A stretch of 64,000 nt of DNA from an uncultured Eubacteriales bacterium (GCA_902798745.1 CADBXM010000006.1:124001-188000), one strand, 5' to 3'; shown: positions 45,145 through 55,500, counted from the stretch's first letter. The notes: generated by a model not told the origin, from the sequence alone. Numbers and translations are program-made.

Positions 45145-46255
45145 TTACTGCTACCTCATCTCCGATGACTCCCTCAGCCGGAGCATCATCCGAATCTTCA
45201 TACTCGTCAAACGCGAAGCCCATCTCCTCAAGCTGTCCATGACTCTTGATATCGATCTTCCATCCGCTGACTTTGGCTGCCAGTCTAACGTTCTGTCCTT
45301 CGCGGCCAATAGCAAGTGAAAGCTGCTGTTCAGGCACGACGGCTGTAGCAGACTTTTCCTCTTCGTTGATATAGACGCCTTCGACAATAGCCGGCCTCAG
45401 CACATTGCTGATAAGAACTGCCGGGTCCTCGTCCCAGACGATTATGTCTATTTTTTCCCCGAAGAGCTCGTCTGCGATATTCTGAACTCTTGCTCCGCGG
45501 TTACCGACGCAAGCACCGACAGGATCGACATTAGGGTCGTTTGAGTGAACGGCGATCTTAGTGCGGGAACCTGCTTCTCTGGCTGTACCCATGATCTCGA
45601 CAGTACCATCGGCGATCTCAGGGATCTCAAGCTCGAACAGACCTCTTACCAATCCCGGGTGAGATCTTGAAAGCAGGACCTGAGGCCCTTTGTTCTCTTT
45701 CTTGACATCCATTACATAGACTTTGATGCGATCTCCCGGCTTGAAACTCTCTGTCCTTACCTGTTCGGAAGCCGGGACTCTGCCTTCTGTCCTTCCGAGG
45801 GATATGAGCATAGTGCCGTTGTTGATCCTTTCGACCTTACCTGTCACGATAGTGCCCTTCTTCTCGACGAATTCGTTGTAGGAATTGATCCTTTCAGCCT
45901 CGCGGTTCTTCTGCACGAATACCTGCTTCGCGCCCTGAGCAGCGATCCTGTTGAAATCCTTAGGATCGATCTCATACTCGACTATATCACCGAGCTCATA
46001 GCCGTCATATATTTCCTTAGCATCCTCAAGAGATATCTCAGTCATGTCGTCCATGACTTCCTCAACTACCTCGAGTCCCATAAAGACCGATACATTACCT
46101 TCGGTCATATCGACTTCGACTCTTACATTGGATGCTCCGTAATTCTTCTTGTATGCATTTTCGATGGAGTCCTTTATTGCTCCGATAACCTCTTCTTCAG
46201 AAAGGTTCTTCTCTTTTCTGAGGTCTGCAAATGCATCCAGAAATTCCTTACTCAT
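45110..46255 (-). CDS. nusA: Transcription termination/antitermination factor NusA
   Basis: RNA polymerase-binding factor, 381 aa. The N-terminal domain (about 1-125), the S1 domain (about 133-200, GTIVTGKVERINNGTMLISLG), and the KH1 and KH2 domains (about 205-345, with PVGACVGNRGARVQNI and SLAIGREGQNVRLAAKVSGWKIDI) are in the normal order. It ends with a short acidic tail, lacking the C-terminal repeats of proteobacteria. AAGGAGA precedes the ATG; it follows rimP by 21 nt. Confidence 0.97.
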   Translation of the reverse strand: MSKEFLDAFADLRKEKNLSEEEVIGAIKDSIENAYKKNYGASNVRVEVDMTEGNVSVFMGLEVVEEVMDDMTEISLEDAKEIYDGYELGDIVEYEIDPKDFNRIAAQGAKQVFVQKNREAERINSYNEFVEKKGTIVTGKVERINNGTMLISLGRTEGRVPASEQVRTESFKPGDRIKVYVMDVKKENKGPQVLLSRSHPGLVRGLFELEIPEIADGTVEIMGTAREAGSRTKIAVHSNDPNVDPVGACVGNRGARVQNIADELFGEKIDIIVWDEDPAVLISNVLRPAIVEGVYINEEEKSATAVVPEQQLSLAIGREGQNVRLAAKVSGWKIDIKSHGQLEEMGFAFDEYEDSDDAPAEGVIGDEVAVSEESEVENADA

Positions 46256-46276
46256 TTTTCCGTTTCTCCTTTTCGT

Positions 46277-46753
46277 CTAGAAAACAACTGCTAAATTGAT
46301 CTTAGATATACTGTCGGCAGGGATATCGATGGTATTCCCATCCTCTTCTATCATCACGATGCCGTCTTCTTTTCCCAGAAGAATGCCTTCATGTTCTTTG
46401 CTGCCGTTTATCTTCTCATATGTCCTGACTTCGACGATCCTGCCTTTGAAGCGCTCATAGTCGGATTCTTTGATAAGTTCTCTGTCCAGACCCGGGGAAC
46501 TAACTTCGAGTTTATAGCTCCTATCTATGAAGTCCTCTTTATCCAGAATATCATTAAGCAGGCGCGTAACATCCTCACATTCATCGATGCTGACATACTC
46601 ATTTTCTGAGTCTGCAGGCTTGTCGAGAATCACTCTGAGGATCCAATCCTTGCCTTCTTTCCTATACTCGACCTTGTAAAGCTCAAGATCTTTGTCCTCG
46701 AGATATGGAGCAAGCATCTCTTTGATTTTTCCTGCAACGTCTTCTCTAGCCAT
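46277..46753 (-). CDS. rimP: Ribosome maturation factor RimP
   Basis: 30S assembly factor of 158 aa. Recognised by LELYKVEYRKEGKDWILRVILDK in the N-terminal domain, SIDECEDVTRLLNDILD, YKLEVSSPGLDREL and the C-terminal SH3-like part with GILLGKEDGIVMIEEDG. It is the first gene of the nusA-infB cluster, and a hairpin (46784-46809) lies 31 nt upstream of the ATG. Its ribosome binding site is weak. Confidence 0.94.
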   Translation of the reverse strand: MAREDVAGKIKEMLAPYLEDKDLELYKVEYRKEGKDWILRVILDKPADSENEYVSIDECEDVTRLLNDILDKEDFIDRSYKLEVSSPGLDRELIKESDYERFKGRIVEVRTYEKINGSKEHEGILLGKEDGIVMIEEDGNTIDIPADSISKINLAVVF

Positions 46754-46783
46754 GTTCTATTTCCAAAATCGTCTTACATAAGT

Positions 46784-46809
46784 GAAAGAGTGGGCTTCCC
46801 CACTCTTTC
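46784..46809 (-). terminator. Perfect 11-bp hairpin between the PBP gene and rimP
   Basis: GAAAGAGTGGG (46784-46794) pairs with 46799-46809 across a 4-nt loop. No U-tract follows on either strand (minus strand ACTTATGTAAG). It may end the PBP message weakly or mark a processing point before rimP. Confidence 0.55.
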
Positions 46810-46866
46810 GAAATAACAACGTACGATTTCTTATACCACTAAATCCCACTGATTGCAAGTGTTTTT

Positions 46867-49794
46867 CTATTCATCCTTCTTCTCTGATTCTTTCTTTTCA
46901 TCCTTGCTGTCTTTCTTTTCATCATCTTTGTCTTTCTCAACTACCTTTGGAGCCGGAGGTGGTTGCGTTCCTTTTATATAAAACTCGCCATCCTGATACA
47001 TGACATTGTCAGGCTGTTCTTTGTACGTTCCGCCCTTAGCTCGCTTAACTTGACTCATTATTTTGCTCCAAAGCCTGGCCGCAGTAGCTGAAGTGGTATT
47101 GAGCTCTGAATTATCATCCGTACCTATCCAGAGTGCTGCGGAATACTTCGGTGTGAATCCATCAAACCATATATCCCATGTCTGGTCAGTAGTTCCGGTC
47201 TTTCCTCCTACCTGTTCACCACTTATCGCGGCATCGCCTGCGATACCTCTCGAAACAACAGTCTTAAGTATATCAGTCATGATCCAGGCTACGCCTTCAT
47301 TGAGAACTCTCTTTTCTTTCGACTTTCCTTCAAGAATAACTTTGCCATCAGAATCCGTTACCTTGTAATAGCAGATTCCGGAATTGACAACGCCTCCATT
47401 AGGGAATGCGGCGTACGCAAGTGCCATATCCAACGGAGTGACGCCCTCTGTCATAGCACCAAGGCCAAGCGCTGCAAGGTTTACGTCGTTTGAAGACTTG
47501 GAAGTGTCATCCACCAATGTAGAGATACCAAACTCTTTGACTTTCTCAATCGAATAATCGACACCGACCTGTGCCAGAATCTTGATTGCGCATGTGTTGA
47601 TCGACTGCTGAAGCGCAAGTCTGAAGTTTTTCCAACCGGTATATGTTCTGGAAAAGTTTTGAGGCCATACTTTTCCCTGAACAGTCATCTTCTCGTCAAC
47701 GACTGAAGATGATGGAGTGATATATTTGCCCCATCCGTTTGTTCCTTGCCTGTCATAGCCGGTCTTTTTGAACGGGAACGTTTTCCCTTCCTTCATATAC
47801 TCATAGCTTTTCTGAAGAGCAGGAGCGTATACAGCAAGAGGCTTTATGGATGATCCCGGTTGACGCGGGTTGGTTGCTCTATTGAAGAGTTTCTCACCTG
47901 TCACTTTACGGGTACCAACCATCGCCTTGATTTCGCCGGTGCCGACCTCAGTGATAACCATGGCAGCTTCGACTTTGGCATTCTCTTTAAGAGCGCTTGG
48001 GAAGCTGCTCTTGTCTTTGAACTCTCTAGTCACGACTTTCTGCGCCTGAGAATTGAGAGTAGAATAAATATGAAGGCCTTTCGTGTATACCATCTCAGTC
48101 GCTTTTTCTTCGGATAGATCATACTCTTTCATCAAATCAGACACCACGGTTTCGATGAGATAATCCTTAAATGCCGAATTGGTGCCCTTTGACAATGAAC
48201 CCGGTTTGATGAAATCCTTAAGAGGAATCTTGGCCTCTTCCGCTTCTTCTGCTGTTATATATCCCTGCTCTGCCATGAGGTCGAGAACAAGATATCTTCT
48301 TTCCGCAGATACATCATTGGCATATAAGCCTTTTTTGATTTTTGTGGTGTTATCATCAGGCTCAGTTACTATCAATGCGTACAAACCCGGAGCTTGAGGC
48401 AGCGCTGCAAGCGCAGCACACTGAGCAAGAGAAAGATCTTCAAGATCTTTCGAGAAGTAATACTTCGCAGCAGTGTCAACACCATAACAACCATATCCGA
48501 GGTAAATAGTGTTCAAGTATGCCGTAAGGATCTCTTCCTTGCTGAGTTCGTCCTCGATTTGGCTTGCGTAGTACATCTCAATGATCTTACGCTTGATCGA
48601 CCTGATACTTTTTTCTTCAGGCAGAAAAACATTTCGCGCAAGCTGCTGTGTGATAGTACTCGTTCCGCTTATCTCGCCTCCACCTGTCAAAGAATTCCAG
48701 ATCGCTCCGAAAATCCTCCTGAAGTTGAATCCACTATGAGTCCAGAAAGTCTTATCTTCTATTGCTATAAAGGCATTTTTAACATTATCCGGAAGATCTT
48801 CATATTTGGCTATCTCGCGGTTTTCTTCGTAGTATATGTCTTCTATAAGTTTGCCCTTGTCGTTGTAAATATGGGAACTCACATCAAGGGTACTGTATAT
48901 CTGATCTGGATGGATCTTAGGCGCGTGAGCTATCGTATAAGCTACATAGGCGCCGCCTGTGAGCCCTCCAACGATAATAAGTACACAAACTATCTTTACA
49001 AGCGCCCAGAACCAATTGACTTTTTTTATCGGATCACCTTTCTTGTTCAGTATGATCCTGCCGTTTCTGTCTGTCTTGTAATTTTTGCTCTTGTATTTTG
49101 TAGTTTTCTTCTTCTTTTTCTTTGAAGCGGCTGCCGGCTTGGTCTCTTTAGGAGCATTCTTCTTTTTTTCTGCTTCCTGTTTTGCGATCCTTGCCTGTTC
49201 TTTCTCCCAGTAAGCTTGCTGCTCTTTGATATCATTGGCCTGCTTGTCTATAAACAGCTTGACCTTTTTTTCTATCTTTGCGAACTCTTGCTTGGCTCTT
49301 TCCTTATCTACTTTTGCGGCTTTGCTCTTCTCTTCGACTTCCTTGTTTATCTTTTCAAAGTCGGCAACAGCTGCTTTATTCCGTTCTTCGGCTTTAGCAG
49401 CAACAGCCTGCTCATGAGCCTGCTGACGTTTTCGCTCGACTGCTGCGAGTTTAGCCGCTTTGGCCATTTCTCTTCTTTTATCTATTTGCTCTTTGACTTT
49501 ACTGCCGGCTCCGTTCAAAGCAGCTTTTGCCTCTGCTTTTACTTTAGCAGCTGTTGAATCTTTCTGAACAGCAGCCTCTACTTTTGCTTCAGGTTTTTTT
49601 ACAGAATAACCTTCAGGCAGTCCGTAGCCTTTGCTCAAGGTATCTCTGATATCGCCGGGTTTATGATCAAACTTGAATGAAATAGTTGCGCGCTCATCCA
49701 TATATCCATAGCTGACCGGCTTCTTGCTTTCATCCTTTATGACAAGTCGAGGTTCTTCTCTGACTGGTTTCTTATTATCGGTATCGTTTGCCAA
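46867..49794 (-). CDS. Class A penicillin-binding protein (PBP1A) with long cytoplasmic extension
   Basis: Bifunctional peptidoglycan glycosyltransferase/transpeptidase, 975 aa. Residues 1-260 are an unusual Ala/Lys/Glu-rich, probably coiled-coil cytoplasmic region ending in a poly-Lys patch; one transmembrane helix follows (about 262-287). The glycosyltransferase domain has AIEDKTFWTHSGF near residue 348 and STITQQLARN. The transpeptidase has the SxxK nucleophile in GSSIKPLA near residue 648, an SIN motif (QQSINTC) and KTGTT near residue 865. The C-terminal tail after about residue 935 is Pro then Lys/Asp/Glu rich. The start codon is TTG with GGAG upstream. Confidence 0.92.
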   Translation of the reverse strand: MANDTDNKKPVREEPRLVIKDESKKPVSYGYMDERATISFKFDHKPGDIRDTLSKGYGLPEGYSVKKPEAKVEAAVQKDSTAAKVKAEAKAALNGAGSKVKEQIDKRREMAKAAKLAAVERKRQQAHEQAVAAKAEERNKAAVADFEKINKEVEEKSKAAKVDKERAKQEFAKIEKKVKLFIDKQANDIKEQQAYWEKEQARIAKQEAEKKKNAPKETKPAAASKKKKKKTTKYKSKNYKTDRNGRIILNKKGDPIKKVNWFWALVKIVCVLIIVGGLTGGAYVAYTIAHAPKIHPDQIYSTLDVSSHIYNDKGKLIEDIYYEENREIAKYEDLPDNVKNAFIAIEDKTFWTHSGFNFRRIFGAIWNSLTGGGEISGTSTITQQLARNVFLPEEKSIRSIKRKIIEMYYASQIEDELSKEEILTAYLNTIYLGYGCYGVDTAAKYYFSKDLEDLSLAQCAALAALPQAPGLYALIVTEPDDNTTKIKKGLYANDVSAERRYLVLDLMAEQGYITAEEAEEAKIPLKDFIKPGSLSKGTNSAFKDYLIETVVSDLMKEYDLSEEKATEMVYTKGLHIYSTLNSQAQKVVTREFKDKSSFPSALKENAKVEAAMVITEVGTGEIKAMVGTRKVTGEKLFNRATNPRQPGSSIKPLAVYAPALQKSYEYMKEGKTFPFKKTGYDRQGTNGWGKYITPSSSVVDEKMTVQGKVWPQNFSRTYTGWKNFRLALQQSINTCAIKILAQVGVDYSIEKVKEFGISTLVDDTSKSSNDVNLAALGLGAMTEGVTPLDMALAYAAFPNGGVVNSGICYYKVTDSDGKVILEGKSKEKRVLNEGVAWIMTDILKTVVSRGIAGDAAISGEQVGGKTGTTDQTWDIWFDGFTPKYSAALWIGTDDNSELNTTSATAARLWSKIMSQVKRAKGGTYKEQPDNVMYQDGEFYIKGTQPPPAPKVVEKDKDDEKKDSKDEKKESEKKDE

Positions 49795-49816
49795 TTCTTA
49801 ATCTCCAAAAAACTTA

Positions 49817-49845
49817 CATAAAAATACACGGGATCATCTCCCGTG
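49817..49845 (-). terminator. Intrinsic terminator after the metal ATPase, 33 nt before the PBP start
   Basis: CACGGGA (49827-49833) pairs with TCCCGTG (49839-49845) and is followed on the minus strand by TATTTTTAT. It ends the metal operon, yet lies so close to the PBP start codon that any PBP promoter must lie upstream of it within 49846-49923, making read-through or attenuation necessary. Confidence 0.78.
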
Positions 49846-49923
49846 CATATTCTACCACATAATATGGGGATAGTTACCTAAAAAGACACCATATTTTGAT
49901 TAAGATGTGTTAAGGTAGCAATA

Positions 49924-51846
49924 TTATTTCTTCAGCATACGCATCGAATTCAAGATACAGATGATCGCGACACCTACATCAGCGAATACGGCGATCCACA
50001 TGTTCGCTATACCCAAAGCTCCGAGTACGAGACAGCTGAACTTGACGAAGAGTGCAAACACTATATTCTGCTTGGATATACTGAGCGTTCTGCGCGCTAT
50101 ATCCATGACCGAAGGTATCCTTCCGAGATCATCATCCATAATGACCACATCAGCGGCCTCAATAGCAGCATCGGAACCCAAAGAGCCCATCGCAATGCCT
50201 ACATCCGCGGCAGCGAGTACCGGAGCGTCATTGATACCATCGCCTATGAACGCAAGTCTTCCACGCTTTTTATCGTCTCCCCCTGCTTCCTCAAGCAGAC
50301 CTTTAAGCAGATCCTGAACTACGCTAACTTTATCCTGTGGCAGCAGCTCCGCGCGGAAATCCGTAATACCGAGTTCCTTTGCGACTGAGGACGCGACCTG
50401 AGTGGAATCTCCGGTAAGCATCATGATCCTCTTGACACCGGATTTCAACATATCTCTAATGGCATCAGCTGCACCCTTCTTAGGCATATCTGCAACGACT
50501 ATAGTCCCAATGTACTTGCCATTCTTAGCAACATAGCAGTTAGTACCGGCAACAGCAGGTGATTCTGCCGGAAGACCTATCTCCTGATCCTCAAAGAACC
50601 CTCTGTTGCCCACAGCGATTTTGTCACGTCCGATCTTTGCGCTTATGCCCTTTCCGGCTGCATTTTCAATATCCTTTATCTTAGACTGAGCTATAGGATC
50701 ATCACATGCGTCGGATATTGCAGCAGCAATAGGATGAGTAGAACCGGATTCTACAGCAGCAGCGTATCTTATCACATCTTTGGTATCAAATCCCTTTGCG
50801 GCTTCGACCATAGCGACTTTGAAACGACCCTCTGTCAGTGTACCTGTCTTATCTGTAACTACTGTATCCAGATTCGCAAGCAGTTCAAGATAGTTGGATC
50901 CTTTTACGAGGACTCCGTTCGAAGAAGCTGCGCCAATCCCTCCAAAGAACGCGAGAGGCACCGAAATGACCAGAGCGCATGGGCACGATATAACAAGGAA
51001 CGTGCACGCCCTGAGAACCCATTTGCCGAATTCCGCGGCAAAGTTCCCGGATACAAGTGGTGGTATAAGTGCCAGTATCACAGCGGCAATGACTACCGCG
51101 GGAGTGTAATAATGCGCGAATCTTGTAATAAAGTTCTCTGTCACGGATTTGCGTGAAGAGGCTTCCTCAACAAGTTCAAGTATCTGCGAGACAGTACAGT
51201 CATCGAATTCCTTCTCTGCCTTTATTTTAAGCAGCGTGCTGCCATTGATACATCCAGATATCACCTGATCTCCTTCGGCGACCGGTCTAGGAAGTGATTC
51301 ACCGGTGAGAGCTGATGTATTGACAAGGCTGTTTCCTTCGATAACGACGCCGTCAGTAGGGATCTTCTCACCAGGCTTGATTATGAGAATATCTCCGACC
51401 TCGATATCGTCAGGATCGATGACTTCTATGCTTCCGTCCTCAGCCTCTCTATTGGCGAAATCCGGAGCCATGCTCATCAAATCTGCTATAGATCCTCTGG
51501 ACTTGCCAACAGCATAGCCTTGAAAAAACTCTCCTACTTGATAAAAGAGCATTACTGCAACGGCTTCTCCAAACTCACCACACCCAAAGGCTCCTATTGT
51601 AGCTATGGTCATGAGAAAGCTCTCGTCGAAAAGCTGGCGATTCTTGATACCGATCAAACACTTTCTTACTACATCGCTTCCTACGATGAAATAAGGTACC
51701 AAATACAACGCGAGCATTATCAGCGAGCCGTGCATGTTCTCAGGAATCACATGCGTGTGTTCCAGTACCATGAGTACCGCAAACAACACGAACGAAATGC
51801 CTATGCGCAGTAATTCTTTTTTCTGTTTTTCATTAAATCTGTCCAT
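49924..51846 (-). CDS. Heavy-metal translocating P-type ATPase (Zn/Cd/Pb type)
   Basis: A P1B-type efflux pump of 640 aa with about eight transmembrane helices. It has no N-terminal metal-binding domain of its own; a separate HMA protein lies upstream. The metal site CPC is in SCPCALVISVPLAF near residue 287; the phosphorylated Asp is in DKTGTLTEG near residue 330; TGES, a Ser-Thr-HP motif (SGSTHPIAAAI) and GDGINDAP near 535 are present. The CPC with nearby Asp in the last helices (FADVGVAIICI) fits Zn/Cd/Pb pumps rather than copper, but this is an inference. Confidence 0.92.
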   Translation of the reverse strand: MDRFNEKQKKELLRIGISFVLFAVLMVLEHTHVIPENMHGSLIMLALYLVPYFIVGSDVVRKCLIGIKNRQLFDESFLMTIATIGAFGCGEFGEAVAVMLFYQVGEFFQGYAVGKSRGSIADLMSMAPDFANREAEDGSIEVIDPDDIEVGDILIIKPGEKIPTDGVVIEGNSLVNTSALTGESLPRPVAEGDQVISGCINGSTLLKIKAEKEFDDCTVSQILELVEEASSRKSVTENFITRFAHYYTPAVVIAAVILALIPPLVSGNFAAEFGKWVLRACTFLVISCPCALVISVPLAFFGGIGAASSNGVLVKGSNYLELLANLDTVVTDKTGTLTEGRFKVAMVEAAKGFDTKDVIRYAAAVESGSTHPIAAAISDACDDPIAQSKIKDIENAAGKGISAKIGRDKIAVGNRGFFEDQEIGLPAESPAVAGTNCYVAKNGKYIGTIVVADMPKKGAADAIRDMLKSGVKRIMMLTGDSTQVASSVAKELGITDFRAELLPQDKVSVVQDLLKGLLEEAGGDDKKRGRLAFIGDGINDAPVLAAADVGIAMGSLGSDAAIEAADVVIMDDDLGRIPSVMDIARRTLSISKQNIVFALFVKFSCLVLGALGIANMWIAVFADVGVAIICILNSMRMLKK

Positions 51847-51853
51847 TTCCGTC

Positions 51854-52075
51854 CTATTTAAGTATGACCTTGCAGTCAGGCTCTACTTTTGCGATGCACT
51901 TCACTGCTTCTTCTACTACCTGATCGAAAACAGCGTCATCCGCCTCTATCATCATCTTCTGAGTCATAAAGCTGACAGAAGCATCATTTACTCCGTCGAT
52001 TTTCTTAATGGCTTCTTCCATCTTTGCAGCGCAGTTTGCGCAGTCGAGGTCCTCAAGTTTGAATTTCTTTTTCAT
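51854..52075 (-). CDS. Free-standing heavy-metal-associated (HMA) domain protein
   Basis: A 73-aa ferredoxin-like metallochaperone. The metal-binding motif is DCANCAAKM (family GMTCxxC), followed by the usual betaalphabeta pattern (INGV-like IDGVNDASVSFMTQKMMI). The DCANC form with Asp before the first Cys is found in Zn/Cd/Pb-type domains. It corresponds to the N-terminal domain missing from the adjacent ATPase, 7 nt downstream. AAAGGAG precedes the ATG. Confidence 0.9.
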   Translation of the reverse strand: MKKKFKLEDLDCANCAAKMEEAIKKIDGVNDASVSFMTQKMMIEADDAVFDQVVEEAVKCIAKVEPDCKVILK

Positions 52076-52087
52076 TTTGTTTCTCCT

Positions 52088-52399
52088 TTACTCTTCAATG
52101 TGTTCCTTGCCCATCTCAATGATGATCTTAACATGGTCGTCGTCGAGAGAATAATAGATTGCTTTTCCTTCGCGGCGGCTCTTTATTAACTTTCCCGTCT
52201 TTAAAGCCTTGAGCTGGTGAGAGACAGCTGACTGGTTCATCTCGATATCCTCGCATATCTCGCTAACATTCTTTTCGCCGTCAAAGAGATCATAGAGTAT
52301 CTTGATGCGTGTAGAATCAGCGAACATTTTAAAGAGATCTGCCAGCTCAAGCAGTTCTTCTTCGCCAAGGTCCTTTATCATGTAATCGTTTTCAGTCAT
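52088..52399 (-). CDS. ArsR/SmtB-family metal-responsive repressor
   Basis: A 103-aa winged-helix repressor and first gene of the metal operon. The recognition helix lies in NQSAVSHQLKALKTGKLIKSRREGKAIYYSL. The last helix carries DDDHVKIIIEMGKEHIEE, which keeps the Asp-x-His and a later His of the alpha-5 zinc site of CzrA-like proteins, with Glu at the fourth position; the N-terminal Cys box (ELCVCDL type) of arsenic sensors is absent. It is expected to release the operator at 52422-52463 on binding Zn, Cd or a similar ion. Confidence 0.92.
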   Translation of the reverse strand: MTENDYMIKDLGEEELLELADLFKMFADSTRIKILYDLFDGEKNVSEICEDIEMNQSAVSHQLKALKTGKLIKSRREGKAIYYSLDDDHVKIIIEMGKEHIEE

Positions 52400-52421
52400 A
52401 AGTGATCCCTTTCAAAAGAAA

Positions 52422-52463
52422 AACATATGCTTCTACATTCATATGAATATATTAGCATATGTT
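52422..52463 (-). promoter_or_regulatory. Operator palindromes for the ArsR-family repressor
   Basis: A perfect 10-nt inverted repeat AACATATGCT/AGCATATGTT (52422-52431 and 52454-52463) encloses a central 12-nt palindrome ATTCATATGAAT (52437-52448). The nested arrangement overlaps the -10 and spacer of the promoter, as expected for an autorepressed metal operon. Confidence 0.72.
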
Positions 52464-52476
52464 CATTGTAAGTCAA
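52449..52476 (-). promoter_or_regulatory. Promoter of the arsR-HMA-ATPase operon
   Basis: The minus strand has TTGACT (52471-52476), a 16-nt spacer and TAATAT (52449-52454), about 50 nt before the repressor start codon. The -10 box lies inside the nested operator palindromes. Confidence 0.65.
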
Positions 52477-52529
52477 GTTGTTTTACATTAATATTTGATC
52501 ATAGTTATATGCAAGATACCTATGATTTT

Positions 52530-55500
52530 CTACAGATCAAATATCGTCATCTGTGCTGACTCAGGAAGTCCCGCAAAGAGTCCGTGTTTTTTAAGATCAT
52601 CAATGTTTGTTCCTGTCAGTCTGGTTCTCGATCTTACGTCATCGAGCGTATTGAAAGGCTTTTCTTTATATGCTTCGGTGAGCGACTCAGCAGCTGTATC
52701 CCCTATCCCACTGACAGCATTGAAAGGCATCATTATCTTCCCATCCACAACGCTGAACCTGCATGGCTCCGCGGTCCCGAGAACCGGCTCAGTAAAAGAA
52801 TATCCTCGTGACATAGCCTCGTACACCACCTCGTATACGATCAGCTGCTCCTTCTGCTTTGCTGTCGCAGTGTTTCCGAGCTTTTCTATCTCGTCCATGC
52901 GTCTTTCGACAGCTTGTATATCAAGAATAGCAGTATCCGCGTCGAAGTTATCTACTTTAGATGTGAACCATGCCGCATAGAAGTGCTCAGGATAATTGAC
53001 CTTGAACCATGCCATACGGATCGACATCATAACGTAAGCCGCAGCGTGAGCGCGTGGGAACATATACTGAAGAGTCTCGCATGACCAGATATACCATTCG
53101 GGTACTCCATGGTCCTTCATCATCTGAAGCTGTTCCTCACTTAGCACCCTATTCTTTCTGACGATCTCCATGATCTTGAAAGCGTCGCTGTTCGGCAGTC
53201 CCTTCTTTATAAGGAAGTTCATGATATCGTCTCGGCAGGATATGACCTCGTCTATGGTAGCTGTGCCGTTTCTCAAAAGGTCCTGCGCATTACCTGTCCA
53301 TACAGCTGTACCATGCGAGAATCCCGACATCTTTATAAGAGCCGAAACTGTCGTCGGGTGTATATCATCCAGCATCTGCCTTGTGAAGTTGGTGCCGAAT
53401 TCAGGTATAGCGTATGTTCCGTGAACAAACCTGTAGTTTTCGTTCTTGATGTGAAGCTCGTCAAGCGATGTGAATATGCTGAGGGTCTTTGGATCATCGA
53501 GTGGTATCTGCATCGGATCCACGCCTGTCATTACCTGAAGATGTCTTATTAGCTGTGGCACATCGTGACCTAGTATATCCAGTTTGAGAAGGTTCTCGTC
53601 GATCTTATGATAATCGAAGTGAGTTGTGATAACGTCTATATCACGCTTGTTAGCAGGCTTTTGTATAGGGCAGAACTCATATATCTCGTGGTCGTCAGGA
53701 ACTACGATGATACCGCCCGGATGCTGGCCTGTCGTGCGTTTTACGCCCGTGCAGCCTTTTACAAGATAGTCAATATCGTATTTGCTTGCGCTGAGGTGGT
53801 TGTCCTCAACGTAATGCTTTACATATCCAAACGCTGTCTTATCCGCTATTGTGGCTACAGTTCCGGCTTTATATACGTTCTTTTCGCCAAAGATCTCGCC
53901 GACATATCTGTGTGCTGTAGGCTGGTATTCTCCCGCAAAATTAAGGTCAATATCCGGCTCTTTATCGCCTTTGAATCCGAGGAATGTAGCGAATGGGATG
54001 TTGAGTCCTTCCTTTTTCATGCGAGTGCCGCACTCAGGACATGCCTTTTCGGGCATGTCGTAGCCGACGTCGTATTTGCCCGGCTCATCTGTCCATTCGA
54101 AATGTTTGCATGACGGACAGATGTAGTGCGGCGCAAGAGGATTTACTTCAGTGATCCCGGCCATAGTAGCCGCGAATGAACTTCCCACAGAGCCTCTTGA
54201 ACCTACAAGATAACCATCTTCATTGGATTTCTTTACGAGCATCTGAGCCGCAATATACATGACCGCGTAGCCGTTTCCAATGATGGAACTCAGCTCGGTC
54301 TCGAGCCTCTCTTCTATCTCAGGCGGAAGCGGATCGCCGTAGATCTCATGAGCTCTGGCATAGCAGCTTTCTCTGAGTGTTTCCTCGGCGCCGTCGATCT
54401 TCGGAGGGAATTTCCCCTTTGGAACAGGCAGCACTTCCTCTACCATATCAGCGATCTTATTCGTGTTCGTTATCACTATCTCTTCAGCTCTGTCTCCGAG
54501 GTACTCGAATTCCTCCATCATCTCATCAGTGGTCCTGAGGTATAGAGAATCAGACGGAGTATCTCTGAAACCGATACCGGCCATGATTATATTTCTGTAT
54601 ATGGAAGCATCTTGAGTCGGATAGTGCGAGTCGGTAGTGGCCACTGTGATCTTGCCGAGCCTGTCTCCGATCTCGATTATCTTGCGGTTATTTGCTTTGA
54701 GTTCTTCCTCATCGGCTGCCAGACCATCCTCGATCATGAAACGGTTATTACCGAGAGGCTGGATCTCCAGATAGTCATAGTATGAAGCGATGCGCATCAG
54801 CTCTTCATCGCTTTTCTTGTTAACAACAGCCTGATATAGTTCTCCTGCTTCGCAGGCGGAACCGATTATGAGCCCTTCCCTGTGTGCCTCAAGGACCGAA
54901 CGGGGTATCCTCGGTCGCTTGTAGAAATAATCTATATGCGAAGTGCTGACAAGCTTATAAATGTTCTTCAGACCTGTCTGGTTTTTCGCAAGGATGATTA
55001 TGTGATATGTACGGTTTTTCTTTATATCTATGGTGCCGTCGGCTTCTTTTGCGTCTTCATCAGGATACAGATAACCTTCGACCCCGTATATGATCTTGAT
55101 GTTTCTTCCGTTCTTTGCCTGTTTAGAAGCTTCTTTGGCCGCATCAGGGAATGCCTGAACCACTCCGTGATCAGTGATGGCTACGGCAGGCTGGCCCCAA
55201 TATGCAGCTTTGGCAACGATATCAGATACCTCGTTGAATCCGTCGTTATCGCTCATCTTGGTATGGCAGTGGAGTTCTACCCTTCTACCGTTAGGATAAG
55301 TATCCTCTTTGAGCTTCTTCTCGACTTTCTTCAAAGCGCTCATCATCATGAGATTTTCATGCTCATAGGTATCGTACTCTATTGCGCCCTTTGCTCTCAC
55401 CATATCGCCTTTAGAGAGGTTTTCCTGTATCTCTTTAAGCTTATCTTCCGAAACAAAGGCTTTCATACCAAATGTTCTGGCTTCTGAAGCTATCAATATG

